Below, one piece after another: positions 47,384-55,189 of a stretch of DNA of 64,000 bases. The stretch spans positions 123,650-187,649 of the forward strand of contig NZ_QXXA01000011.1 in NCBI RefSeq assembly GCF_009911265.1. Direction: 5' to 3'. The notes under the pieces were generated by a model, which did not search any database, was not told the DNA's origin, and worked only from the letters and a program-made list of their open reading frames with translations. Numbering within the stretch: the stretch's first letter is position 1; the number at the start of each line of letters is the position of its first letter. Source of the DNA: Senegalia massiliensis (lineage in GTDB: Bacteria; Bacillota; Clostridia; Tissierellales; SIT17). The translations under genes were made by a program, and so were the position numbers.

Positions 47384-47602
47384 TTAAACTGAAAAATCTT
47401 GTATTTGTGTTGTAATTATTCTAGCTCCAGCTATAGATACTAAATCTCCTCCAGTTGTTTCAAATATATTTTGGGTTATAATGTTATTCATCGCTGAAGT
47501 TATTTCTACTTCTGTTAAATCTTCTCTTGGATCATCTAAGGATATTCTAGTTTTTCTATCCATTGTATTTTTAAATATTAACTCTAGTTTTTTGCTCAAC
47601 AT
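47384..47602 (-). CDS. DUF2922 family protein
   Basis: 72 residues, opening with KKLELIFKNTMDRKTRISLDDPREDL. ATG at 47600-47602 follows GGAGGTGAAT (an in-frame TTG 12 bases upstream is in that site). DUF2922 is almost always found with DUF1659 and YvrJ; function unknown. Confidence 0.85.
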   Translation of the reverse strand: MLSKKLELIFKNTMDRKTRISLDDPREDLTEVEITSAMNNIITQNIFETTGGDLVSIAGARIITTQIQDFSV

Positions 47603-47638
47603 ATTCACCTCCAATCTTTATACTCTACTTTTAATGAA

Positions 47639-47863
47639 TTAAACCATTTCAATTTCTTTTTCATCAATTCTCTTTACTGCTGTAAGTGGTAACTGTTGTA
47701 GTCCTGTTATTGAAACCATACTGTCATAAATTCCTTCATCAGTTGCATCTGTTTTAACTGATGAAAGTGTTTTAGATTTTATAATTTCTTTGCCATTTTC
47801 ATCTAAACCATTTTGAAGCTCTAATTTTACTTTACTTGATTTTAGTATTGTATTTACTGCCAT
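47639..47863 (-). CDS. DUF1659 family protein
   Basis: 74 residues, VNTILKSSKVKLELQNGLDENG at the start. ATG at 47861-47863 has GGAGGTGATA upstream. It is first of the DUF1659-DUF2922-YvrJ set, 47 bases after the sigma factor gene. Function unknown. Confidence 0.85.
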   Translation of the reverse strand: MAVNTILKSSKVKLELQNGLDENGKEIIKSKTLSSVKTDATDEGIYDSMVSITGLQQLPLTAVKRIDEKEIEMV

Positions 47864-47910
47864 GATTATCACCTCCTCTCTTGCCTACAATACAAATATA
47901 GAAGTGATAA

Positions 47911-48480
47911 TTAGTTTTTACTATATAATTTTTTTAATTTTTCTAATGCATTCTTTTTTGTATTTATAACTGTTCTATAGGAAATTCCTAATCTATCTGA
48001 TATATCATTTATATTAACTCTTCTTAAATAAAACATAACTATTATTTGTTTTTGACGTATAGTTAATTTTTCTATATTTTTAATCAATTCATCATTTAAT
48101 TCCCTATATAAATATTCCTTCTCTATATCAGTTTCTGATTCTAATGTATCAATCAAACTTATATTGCTATCTTTTGATGAAATTTTTTTATCTAGAGATA
48201 ATACATATTTTTTAGATTTAAGCTTATCTAAATAATGATATCTCAAAATAGTATTTATATATCCAGAAAAATAAACTCCTTTTGAAAAGTCAAATTTATC
48301 TATTCCTTTTAAAATCACCTCATATCCTTCACTAATTAAATCATCTATTTCTTCTTTTTCAAAATAATATCTTTTTATTTGAGCTAAAATGAGAGGTTTA
48401 TAACTTTTTAATAGCTCCATCTTTGCTTCTTTTTCGCCTAATTTTGCTTTTTTTACTAAATCATCTATTTTACCATACAT
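47911..48480 (-). CDS. Sigma-70 family RNA polymerase sigma factor (alternative)
   Basis: 189 residues with region 2 (LISEGYEVILKGIDKFDFSKGVYFSGYINTILRYHYLDKLK) and region 4 (LTIRQKQIIVMFYLRRVNINDISDRLGISYRTVINTKKNALEKL), no region 3. Similar in size to sigma-O/BotR/TcdR-like groups. The ATG at 48478-48480 is six bases after GAGGG; another ATG six bases upstream is adjacent to it. A 14-bp palindrome is near the ribosome site. Confidence 0.85.
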   Translation of the reverse strand: MYGKIDDLVKKAKLGEKEAKMELLKSYKPLILAQIKRYYFEKEEIDDLISEGYEVILKGIDKFDFSKGVYFSGYINTILRYHYLDKLKSKKYVLSLDKKISSKDSNISLIDTLESETDIEKEYLYRELNDELIKNIEKLTIRQKQIIVMFYLRRVNINDISDRLGISYRTVINTKKNALEKLKKLYSKN

Positions 48481-48496
48481 ATTCATCCCTCATACT

Positions 48497-48510
48497 GATG
48501 AGTACTCATC
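48497..48510. promoter_or_regulatory. Perfect 14-bp palindrome before the sigma factor gene
   Basis: GATGAGTACTCATC is centred 23 bases upstream of the chosen start. It could be an operator or an mRNA hairpin close to the Shine-Dalgarno. Confidence 0.45.
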
Positions 48511-48587
48511 TTGATTACCGGTTAAATATATAATACATTTTAATTTTAAAATTGCTTAATAGTGACTTTAATGAAATCACACACAAT

Positions 48588-48629
48588 AAAAAAAGCCCAC
48601 TACCGAACTAATGTTCTTAAGCAGGCTTT
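48588..48629 (-). terminator. Terminator of the metK unit
   Basis: AAAGCCTGCT pairs with AGTGGGCTTT (with wobbles), enclosing a GAAC/GTTC stem, followed by seven U on the minus strand. Confidence 0.85.
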
Positions 48630-48673
48630 CAAGGGGATTTTTATATTAAATTGAGGGAGTTTTCAAAAATGCT

Positions 48674-48949
48674 TCATTTTAAATATTCTATTTTTATTTC
48701 ATAATCATCTTTTAAAACATCTATCATATCCATTATTTTAGTATTTTCTTCTTCTATACATATTGTAATAGGACTAAATCTATCCTTTATACTCAGTATT
48801 GTATATTCTAAACTCTTCTCATTTTTTACTACTATTTTTATAGGGTGAGTATTTTTTGGAATATTAAATCCTATATATATATTTCTTATGAATTCTATTA
48901 CACCATATATAAAAAACACATAAACAAAGACATATAATACATAAATCAT
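48674..48949 (-). CDS. 91-residue membrane-anchored protein of unknown function
   Basis: One N-terminal helix (IYVLYVFVYVFFIYGVIEFI) and a soluble C-terminal part of about 60 residues with alternating beta/alpha pattern. No family recognised. It lies 60 bases after metK and before the terminator, so is probably in the SAM-riboswitch transcript. The start follows a GGGGTGAG site. Confidence 0.7.
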   Translation of the reverse strand: MIYVLYVFVYVFFIYGVIEFIRNIYIGFNIPKNTHPIKIVVKNEKSLEYTILSIKDRFSPITICIEEENTKIMDMIDVLKDDYEIKIEYLK

Positions 48950-49009
48950 TTTCTCACCCCTATAATGGATTGATTTATTATATATTATATGTCTTAATAT
49001 TAATTCTTG

Positions 49010-50200
49010 TTACTTATTTAATCCTTCTTTTTTTAATATCTCTTTTTTGTCTGTTTTTTCCCAAGGTAAATCAATATCAGTTCTTCCAAAATGTCCATAT
49101 GCTGCCGTTTGACGATATATTGGTCTTCTTAAATCTAAATTCTTTATAATAGCTGCAGGTCTAAGATCAAAATGTTTTCTAATTAACTTTTCTATTTTTT
49201 CTTCTTCTATCTTACCTGTTCCGAAAGTATCTACCATTATAGATACAGGTTCTGCTACCCCTATTGCATATGCAAGTTGTACTTCACATTTTTTGGCAAG
49301 ATTTGCTGCTACTACATTTTTAGCTACATATCTTGCAGCATATGATGCCGATCTATCTACTTTCGTAGCATCTTTACCTGAAAATGCTCCTCCACCATGA
49401 CGAGAATAACCTCCATAAGTGTCTACAATTATCTTTCTTCCAGTAAGTCCTGCATCACCTTGTGGTCCACCTATTACAAATCTTCCTGTTGGATTAATAA
49501 AATATTTAGTTTCATCATCTAGTAATTCATTTGGCACTACTTCTCTTATTACAAATTCTATTAAATCCTTTTCTATAGTTTCTAAGTCTACTTCTGAACT
49601 ATGTTGAGTAGATATAACTATAGTATCTACTCTTACAGGTTTGTCATCATTATATTCTATTGTAACTTGAGTTTTTCCATCTGGACGAAGATAATCTAAT
49701 CTTCCATTCTTTCTAACTTCAGAAAGTCTTTTAGCTAATTTATGAGCAAGTGAAATAGGTAGTGGCATTAATTCTTCTGTTTCATCACAAGCAAAACCAA
49801 ACATAATACCTTGATCTCCTGCACCTGTATGAGGTAGTTCTTCTCCATTTTCTCCTTTTCTCTTTTCAAGAGATTCATTTACACCCATAGCAATATCAGG
49901 AGATTGTTCATCAATAGAAGTAAGTACAGCACAAGTTTCAGAGTCAAATCCATATTTTGCACGAGTATATCCTATCTCTTCAACTGTTTTTCTAACTACT
50001 TTTGGAATATCTACATAAGTATTTGTAGTTATTTCACCAGATACAAGTACGAGACCAGTAGTTACAGTAGTTTCACAAGCAACCCTAGCATTTGGATCAT
50101 CTTTTAATATAGCATCTAAAATTGAATCTGATATCTGATCACAAACTTTGTCAGGATGTCCTTCAGTAACAGACTCTGACGTAAAAAGCCATTTTCTCAT
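49010..50200 (-). CDS. metK: S-adenosylmethionine synthetase
   Basis: 396 residues, with [20 protein letters not shown] at the N-terminus, [16 protein letters not shown] (109-124), and [17 protein letters not shown]. It makes SAM from methionine and ATP as a cytoplasmic tetramer. A SAM-I riboswitch and terminator lie directly upstream, giving feedback. A TAGGAGGG site precedes the ATG. Confidence 0.98.
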   Translation of the reverse strand: MRKWLFTSESVTEGHPDKVCDQISDSILDAILKDDPNARVACETTVTTGLVLVSGEITTNTYVDIPKVVRKTVEEIGYTRAKYGFDSETCAVLTSIDEQSPDIAMGVNESLEKRKGENGEELPHTGAGDQGIMFGFACDETEELMPLPISLAHKLAKRLSEVRKNGRLDYLRPDGKTQVTIEYNDDKPVRVDTIVISTQHSSEVDLETIEKDLIEFVIREVVPNELLDDETKYFINPTGRFVIGGPQGDAGLTGRKIIVDTYGGYSRHGGGAFSGKDATKVDRSASYAARYVAKNVVAANLAKKCEVQLAYAIGVAEPVSIMVDTFGTGKIEEEKIEKLIRKHFDLRPAAIIKNLDLRRPIYRQTAAYGHFGRTDIDLPWEKTDKKEILKKEGLNK

Positions 50201-50217
50201 TTTTTTCCCTCCTAATT

Positions 50218-50244
50218 AAAAAAACCTCTTCTAAAAGAAGAGGT
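50218..50244 (-). terminator. Riboswitch expression-platform terminator
   Basis: ACCTCTTCT/AGAAGAGGT stem followed by seven U on the minus strand, between the aptamer and the metK ribosome site. High SAM would favor this stem. Confidence 0.9.
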
Positions 50245-50260
50245 ATAATTTCACATTTTC

Positions 50261-50356
50261 CTCATCTTCCAAAGCTTTTGCTTTGTAGGATTTAGCACCG
50301 ATTTTTCACCGGTTGCCGGGTTTCATAGGGCCTATCCCTCCACCACTCTTGATAAG
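50261..50356 (-). ncRNA. SAM-I riboswitch (S-box) aptamer
   Basis: Minus-strand core elements are all present in order: CTTATCAAGAG, GTGGAGGGA, GGCCC, ATGAAACCCGGCAACC, GGTGCTAAATCC and a closing GATGAG. These are hallmark S-box features. It controls metK in cis. Confidence 0.97.
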
Positions 50357-50386
50357 GCAATCAAGAATTATTAAATTAACATATAA

Positions 50387-50415
50387 ATATTAACATATAA
50401 TTTATTATTAGTCAA
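50387..50415 (-). promoter_or_regulatory. Promoter of the metK transcript
   Basis: -35 TTGACT (50410-50415), 17-base spacer, -10 TAATAT (50387-50392) on the minus strand, about 25 bases before the riboswitch. Confidence 0.7.
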
Positions 50416-50425
50416 TTAATTTTTA

Positions 50426-50899
50426 TTATACAAGTACCATTACTCCTATTGAACTTAATATATACATTATAACCCCTGCTGTAATTACACCAGCTACAAT
50501 TGTTGGAAATGCAAATTTAAATCTTATATTAAATAAAGATGCTGCTAAAGAACCAGTATAAGCTCCAGTAGTAGGAAGTGGTACTGCCACAAGTAAATAT
50601 AATCCTAGTAAAGTATATTTTTTCATTCTTTTACTTCTTCTAAGAGTTCTATTTTCTATCCATTCTATAATCCTATCAAACTTATCATACCTTCTTAAAA
50701 ATTTAAATATTGGTTTTAACAGTAAAAGTAAAAATGGAATAGGTAATATGTTACCTATTATAGATAATATAGTACTTTGAATTGGTGTAAACCCCATACT
50801 TACACCAAGTGGTATTGCACCTCTAAGTTCAAATATAGGTGTAGCACCAACTATTATAACCGCTAGTTCCCTTTTTAATAAATCAATTAATTCCCACAT
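50426..50899 (-). CDS. Small multidrug export family (COG2426) membrane protein
   Basis: 157 residues with four to five helices. The PIFELRGAIPLGVSMGF motif near residue 21 and VPLPTTGAYTGSLAASLF (about 106-123) define the family, of unproven transport role. It sits between the metK promoter and the Spo0E-like gene region. Confidence 0.85.
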   Translation of the reverse strand: MWELIDLLKRELAVIIVGATPIFELRGAIPLGVSMGFTPIQSTILSIIGNILPIPFLLLLLKPIFKFLRRYDKFDRIIEWIENRTLRRSKRMKKYTLLGLYLLVAVPLPTTGAYTGSLAASLFNIRFKFAFPTIVAGVITAGVIMYILSSIGVMVLV

Positions 50900-51000
50900 A
50901 AAATTCTCCTTATAAATTATTCAAATATTATTATACACTATAGAATGTTTAGAATAAACTATTTTAATCATAATTTAAGATTTTCTTAAGAAATAGAATA

Positions 51001-51040
51001 AAATAAACAAGATAGATCAAACGCTCTATCTTGCTTATTT
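51001..51040 (-). terminator. Terminator after the Spo0E-like gene
   Basis: A 15-bp stem (AAATAAACAAGATAG with one wobble) overlapping the stop codon, with a TTTATTTTATT tail on the minus strand. Confidence 0.7.
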
Positions 51041-51204
51041 TATTTCTTTCTATAATATAGACTTATCATTCTGTCTAATCTCTCACTTAATTTTAATATT
51101 TCTCTTCTACTTTTTTCCTCCATTATGGCTTGGTGAAGCCTATATCTTAATACCTCTATTTCTTCTTTCAAATTTTTATTCTCATCTATAAATGATACTA
51201 CCAT
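51040..51204 (-). CDS. Spo0E-like aspartyl-phosphate phosphatase
   Basis: 54 residues; ATG 51202-51204 with TTAGGAGTGG upstream and TAA at 51040-51042. Two helices: NKNLKEEIEVLRYRLHQAI and EILKLSERLDRMISLYY. This is the Spo0E layout, with SERLD in place of the usual SQELD motif. Family members remove phosphate from Spo0A, delaying sporulation. Confidence 0.8.
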   Translation of the reverse strand: MVVSFIDENKNLKEEIEVLRYRLHQAIMEEKSRREILKLSERLDRMISLYYRKK

Positions 51205-51408
51205 TTATCCCACTCCTAACCTTGTTAAAGCATTTAATATGCTAACTCAATTAACCCCCCTGTAAATAAAAAGTTATATTTATATATACCCCATATATAT
51301 TCAAAAAACATCTTTCTATGTTAAATATATATTACGAAATTACCTTATTTTTCAAAAGTATATCTATTCCAAATCGGTCAATAATAATATAAGACTGGAG
51401 GAATATAT

Positions 51409-52074
51409 ATGAATATAAAAAGGATTTTTTATACGTTTATAATATTATTTTTCACTTTTATTTCTGTATCATTAATGATATATGACAAAATAGAGCTATC
51501 AAAAAATCATCATATTAATTATAATGGAATACATAAAATTAAATTACCTCAAAATTTAAAACAAAATACAGAGAAAATAAAACAAGAAAGTGAAATAGAA
51601 AAAATAAAAGAAAATACTAAAAAAAAAGAAAATGAACCAACACAAATAAATATTGAAGATAATAATACTGAAACTTTTTCAAAAAATATAATTAGGAAAA
51701 AAGATGAATTATTATCTCATATAGAATTTAGTACAGACTACGATAAAAAAACTCAAGAATTTCTTATAAATCAATTGAAACAAGGTATAAAAAGAGCAAA
51801 ATTAAATCAATTTGAACATAGATTATCAGGAGATAACACTATTAAAGATTTAAATATAAAAGAAATTCAAAATAATTTATCTAAAGAAGATAAAAATACA
51901 TTAAATAAAATAATAGATAAGTTAGGAACTATAAATAGCATAAAACTTATAAAGATATTAGAAAATGGTTTAACTTCTAAAGAGCAAAAAGAAATACATG
52001 ACTTATTTAAGGAAAAACTATCTGAAGATGAAATCATATCATTAAATGATATATTAGGTAGATTTATTGATTAA
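51409..52074 (+). CDS. Membrane-anchored helical protein of unknown function
   Basis: 221 residues. One N-terminal membrane helix (about 6-25), a lysine/glutamate-rich linker with coiled-coil potential (about 50-90), then a helical extracytoplasmic domain (100-221). No family recognised. TGGAGGAAT precedes the start. It is divergent from the Spo0E-like gene. Confidence 0.8.
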   Translation: MNIKRIFYTFIILFFTFISVSLMIYDKIELSKNHHINYNGIHKIKLPQNLKQNTEKIKQESEIEKIKENTKKKENEPTQINIEDNNTETFSKNIIRKKDELLSHIEFSTDYDKKTQEFLINQLKQGIKRAKLNQFEHRLSGDNTIKDLNIKEIQNNLSKEDKNTLNKIIDKLGTINSIKLIKILENGLTSKEQKEIHDLFKEKLSEDEIISLNDILGRFID

Positions 52075-52098
52075 AGGGACTTTTATCCCTTTAATCAA
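52067..52098. terminator. Terminator between 51409-52074 and the convergent TIM-barrel gene
   Basis: TTGATTAAAGGGA/TCCCTTTAATCAA perfect stem with a 6-base loop; T-rich plus-strand tail (ATATCTTTTATTTT). Overlaps the plus gene's stop. Confidence 0.75.
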
Positions 52099-52105
52099 AT
52101 ATCTT

Positions 52106-52843
52106 TTATTTTACTACAATTCCTCTAATACTTTTTACTTTATGATATATTTGTTGCTTTTGGTTTTTATTCCTTGTTTTAATTATTATAGGGATCTTTG
52201 ATATTTTATCATACATATAATTTAAAGTATCCTGCAATATTAAATAATCTATATCAAATGTTATGTTTATAAGTTTCACATATTGTATAATAGAATTTAA
52301 TTCAGCTTTAAAATTTAATTTATTTATTGAAGTAAATCTATAAAATTTATTTATATCAATTGATAATCTTAAACTTGTTGAATCCATTATATTTTTAATT
52401 TTATTTGAATTTTCAAATAAACTATAGTCTTCTAAATGTATAAGTATTGGCATTTCATACTTGTAAGCTAAGTCTTCTAATTCAACTATTGTTTGATCAA
52501 TTAATGATTTATCTATATCAGTTATTAAATGAGATACTAAGTTTACTACTACATGTTCAGTTGGAAGTGACTTAGCCATACTTAAATTCTCTTCTAATAT
52601 TTCCATAGTAGCATCTCTAAGTCTCTTTTCATTACTTAAAAAGAAAATCATTTCTGGATTATTTTGATTAAATACTGGAAACATATAACTTATTTTTAGA
52701 GGATGCTCCTGACAAACTTTTAAAAGCGATGTAATATCTTTTGCACTAGAAAATTTATTAGAAATTTGTATCCAATTTATATTATTTTGTAGGACAAAAT
52801 TCAAATCCATATGGTCGACGGATATCCCAAGATGTCTATTCAT
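52106..52843 (-). CDS. Possible sugar-phosphate isomerase/epimerase-like (TIM barrel) protein
   Basis: 245 residues with alternating strands and helices: HLGISVDHMDLNF at the start, LKISYMFPVF, HVVVNLVSHL, MPILIHLEDYS, LRLSIDINKFYRF. This is the pattern of xylose-isomerase-like TIM barrels (AP endonuclease 2 fold). Metal ligands are not obvious beyond His and Glu in the HLED segment. Function not assigned. Confidence 0.55.
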   Translation of the reverse strand: MNRHLGISVDHMDLNFVLQNNINWIQISNKFSSAKDITSLLKVCQEHPLKISYMFPVFNQNNPEMIFFLSNEKRLRDATMEILEENLSMAKSLPTEHVVVNLVSHLITDIDKSLIDQTIVELEDLAYKYEMPILIHLEDYSLFENSNKIKNIMDSTSLRLSIDINKFYRFTSINKLNFKAELNSIIQYVKLINITFDIDYLILQDTLNYMYDKISKIPIIIKTRNKNQKQQIYHKVKSIRGIVVK

Positions 52844-53073
52844 TTTAATCCTCCCTAGTTGACATAATTCTGATAAATTTGAATTGTGATTAAAGCATAT
52901 TTAGTATACATTATATACCCTAAGAGGGGGATTTGTATACAATATTTTAAATATTTAACTACAATTTTATCCAACAACATTCGACATTTTTCTAAATATA
53001 TAATGATTTATAATAAGTTTTATGGTATTATTTTAATATAATACAGTTATTTTAATAAATATGGGGGCAAAAG

Positions 53074-54078
53074 ATGTATATGAATAAATATACTTTAATT
53101 TTAATCGTTTCAACTTCTTTAATATTTACTTTTGGATGCAGCAATAAAAATTCAGAAGAAAATGTAAAAACTAAGGAAGATAATCAAGTTAATGAACAGC
53201 AAATTGTAGAAGAACAACAACAAGTAAATCCTTTATATGATACAGAAAATTTAGTACAATCTAATATGAAAATATTCTTAAATGATAATCTTCTAGACTT
53301 AAGTAATACCATAGCAAAAAAACCTTTGAAAAATGATAAAGGAAATATATTACTTCCATTTATATCTTCATATAAATTATTAGATTTTGAAATAGAATTA
53401 AATGAAACAGAAGAAGATTTAAGCATTACTGCAATAAATAATTCAACTAAAATATATGTGGCTATAAATAAAGATAAAAATATTAAATCTATTTCTATAA
53501 ATGATAAAGATTTAAGTGGTGACAGTATTCTAATGTATTTATTAGAAGATCAAAATAAGAAAAATTCAGAACTACTAATCCCCTTTGAATTTATAGCTAA
53601 ATCTCTTAATACTACTATTGTAGAAGGTAATGAAAAAGATTCTCTAGTATTACACACTAATGATTTTACAAAAAAGCAAGAAAAAATTATAGAAGAAGAT
53701 AAATTAGAAGACATATTTAGTGATATTGGAATAGGAATTGGCGATTCACTTGATAAAGCTAAAGAAATGTTTGAAGAAGTTGGAGATACAGGAGGCTATC
53801 AGGGATCTGACTATTACTCATTTAATAATATAACTATATTTACTGAAATTGGTACAAAAGTAATTACATCAATAGGATTACCTAACTCCACTTACTCTAT
53901 AGATGAAATTAAACCTGGAGATAGTATAAAAAAAGTTTATGATAAATATGGTAAAAGAAAACCAGTTGAATTTGAAGGAATAACAAGTGTAATATATGAA
54001 AATATAAAAGGATATAAAATAGAATATTCATTGAAAAGTGATAATAAAACAATAAGTTTTATTACTATAAGTGAATAA
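53074..54078 (+). CDS. Lipoprotein with copper-amine-oxidase N-terminal-like (stalk) domain
   Basis: 334 residues. Lipoprotein signal NKYTLILIVSTSLIFTFGC puts the lipidated Cys at about residue 22, then a glutamine/glutamate-rich linker and a stalk-like domain (LLPFISSYKLLDFEIE, SELLIPFEFIAKSLNTTIVEG). The C-terminal part (about 215-334) has a repeated IG-GDSLDKAKEMF / KPGDSIKKVYDKYG pattern. Located outside the cell. Function unknown. GGGGGCAAAAG precedes the ATG. Confidence 0.8.
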   Translation: MYMNKYTLILIVSTSLIFTFGCSNKNSEENVKTKEDNQVNEQQIVEEQQQVNPLYDTENLVQSNMKIFLNDNLLDLSNTIAKKPLKNDKGNILLPFISSYKLLDFEIELNETEEDLSITAINNSTKIYVAINKDKNIKSISINDKDLSGDSILMYLLEDQNKKNSELLIPFEFIAKSLNTTIVEGNEKDSLVLHTNDFTKKQEKIIEEDKLEDIFSDIGIGIGDSLDKAKEMFEEVGDTGGYQGSDYYSFNNITIFTEIGTKVITSIGLPNSTYSIDEIKPGDSIKKVYDKYGKRKPVEFEGITSVIYENIKGYKIEYSLKSDNKTISFITISE

Positions 54079-54108
54079 ACTTCAAGAGTTCTAGCACTCT
54101 TGAAGTTT
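54077..54108. terminator. Terminator between convergent lipoprotein and oxidoreductase genes
   Basis: AAACTTCAAGAGT/ACTCTTGAAGTTT perfect 13-bp stem, tail TATTTTATT on plus. Confidence 0.8.
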
Positions 54109-54114
54109 ATTTTA

Positions 54115-55098
54115 TTATTTATCTGCAGGATATATTACTCCCATTTGTTTTCTTGATTCTTCTAATATATTCATAACTATTCTTGATTTTTCAAATGAAT
54201 TTATATCCGATTGATTTTTTCCCTTTTTTATTAAATCTATAAATTCTGTCGCTTCATAATACATGTTTGGTTTATCCTGTTCTATAGATAAATCCTCTTC
54301 TCTACCATCTCTATATATTATTTTAATATTCTTAGGAGTAGGTATCTTATCTATTATCATTGTTCCATCTTCTCCTTGTATTTCACTAGGAGCATATGAG
54401 TCTGTTATTTTTGAATGAATTATTAATGCTTCCATATCTTCATAATTAAGTACTACATTACCTTCACCATCTACTCCAGATTCTAATATTACTCCATTTG
54501 CATTGATTTTCTCAGGTTTTCCAAACAATTGTACTAAAGGATATATACAGTATACCCCTATATCCATAAGAGAGCCATTTGAAAATTTAGGATTAAACGT
54601 ATTTGGATTTTCTCCTCTTTTATATGGATCATACCTTGAAGAATACTGACAATAATTCCCTACATATCTTCTAACTTTACCTATTTTATGTAAATTTTCT
54701 TTTATTACATTAAAATTAGGCAAAAATGAAGAAACCATTCCTTCCATTAGTAACTTATCATTTTTTTCTGCAACCCTTATCATAGCTTCTAATTCATTTA
54801 AGTTTGATGCTATAGGTTTTTCACAAAATACATGCTTTTTATTTTCTAGAAATAAAATAGAATATTTAGCATGGTATGAGTTTGGGCTTGCTATATAAAC
54901 TGCATCTATATCATCTGATTTTGCCATTTCTTCTATATCTGTATAAATATTTTTTACATCATATTTTTCAGCAAATTCATAAGCCTTTTTTTCTGTTCTT
55001 GAATATACTGCATTTAATTTAAATTCTTTATTTATATTAGCTGATTTCAAAAACTCATCTGTAATCCAACTAGTACCTACTGTTCCAAATCGTATCAC
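54115..55098 (-). CDS. Gfo/Idh/MocA-family oxidoreductase
   Basis: 327 residues. N-terminal Rossmann fold (RFGTVGTSWITDEFL), CEKPIASN near residue 92 with the catalytic Lys, GSLMDIGVYCIYPLVQLFG near 175. NAD(P)-dependent sugar or polyol dehydrogenase. It is downstream of the alpha-mannosidase gene. It lacks the cysteine block of the 12400-13641 homologue. Substrate unknown. Confidence 0.88.
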   Translation of the reverse strand: MIRFGTVGTSWITDEFLKSANINKEFKLNAVYSRTEKKAYEFAEKYDVKNIYTDIEEMAKSDDIDAVYIASPNSYHAKYSILFLENKKHVFCEKPIASNLNELEAMIRVAEKNDKLLMEGMVSSFLPNFNVIKENLHKIGKVRRYVGNYCQYSSRYDPYKRGENPNTFNPKFSNGSLMDIGVYCIYPLVQLFGKPEKINANGVILESGVDGEGNVVLNYEDMEALIIHSKITDSYAPSEIQGEDGTMIIDKIPTPKNIKIIYRDGREEDLSIEQDKPNMYYEATEFIDLIKKGKNQSDINSFEKSRIVMNILEESRKQMGVIYPADK

Positions 55099-55147
55099 TA
55101 AATCATCCCCTTATATATTTTTATATTTAAATTATATCATAATAAAT

Positions 55148-55185
55148 TATCCCCTAAAAAACTTATCTTAAGTTTTTAGGGGATA
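55148..55185 (-). terminator. Hairpin after the mannosidase gene
   Basis: TATCCCCTAAAAA and its complement pair over 13 bp with an inner CTTA/TAAG stem after a bulge; weak U-run (AATTTATT) on the minus strand. Confidence 0.6.
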
Positions 55186-55189
55186 TATT

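Noticed and set aside
48604..48617. Second LexA-like palindrome CGAACTAATGTTCT
   Set aside because: It forms the inner stem and loop of the metK-unit terminator, so the symmetry is explained by the hairpin.
52918..52928. Short palindrome CCCTAAGAGGG upstream of the TIM-barrel gene as an operator
   Set aside because: Only 4-bp arms around a 3-base centre; too small to support in this A+T-rich region.
52980..52986. Spo0A-box cores (TGTCGAA) at 52980, 23401 and 12360
   Set aside because: A 7-base word of this composition is expected several times by chance in 64 kb, and the flanks do not match the full box.
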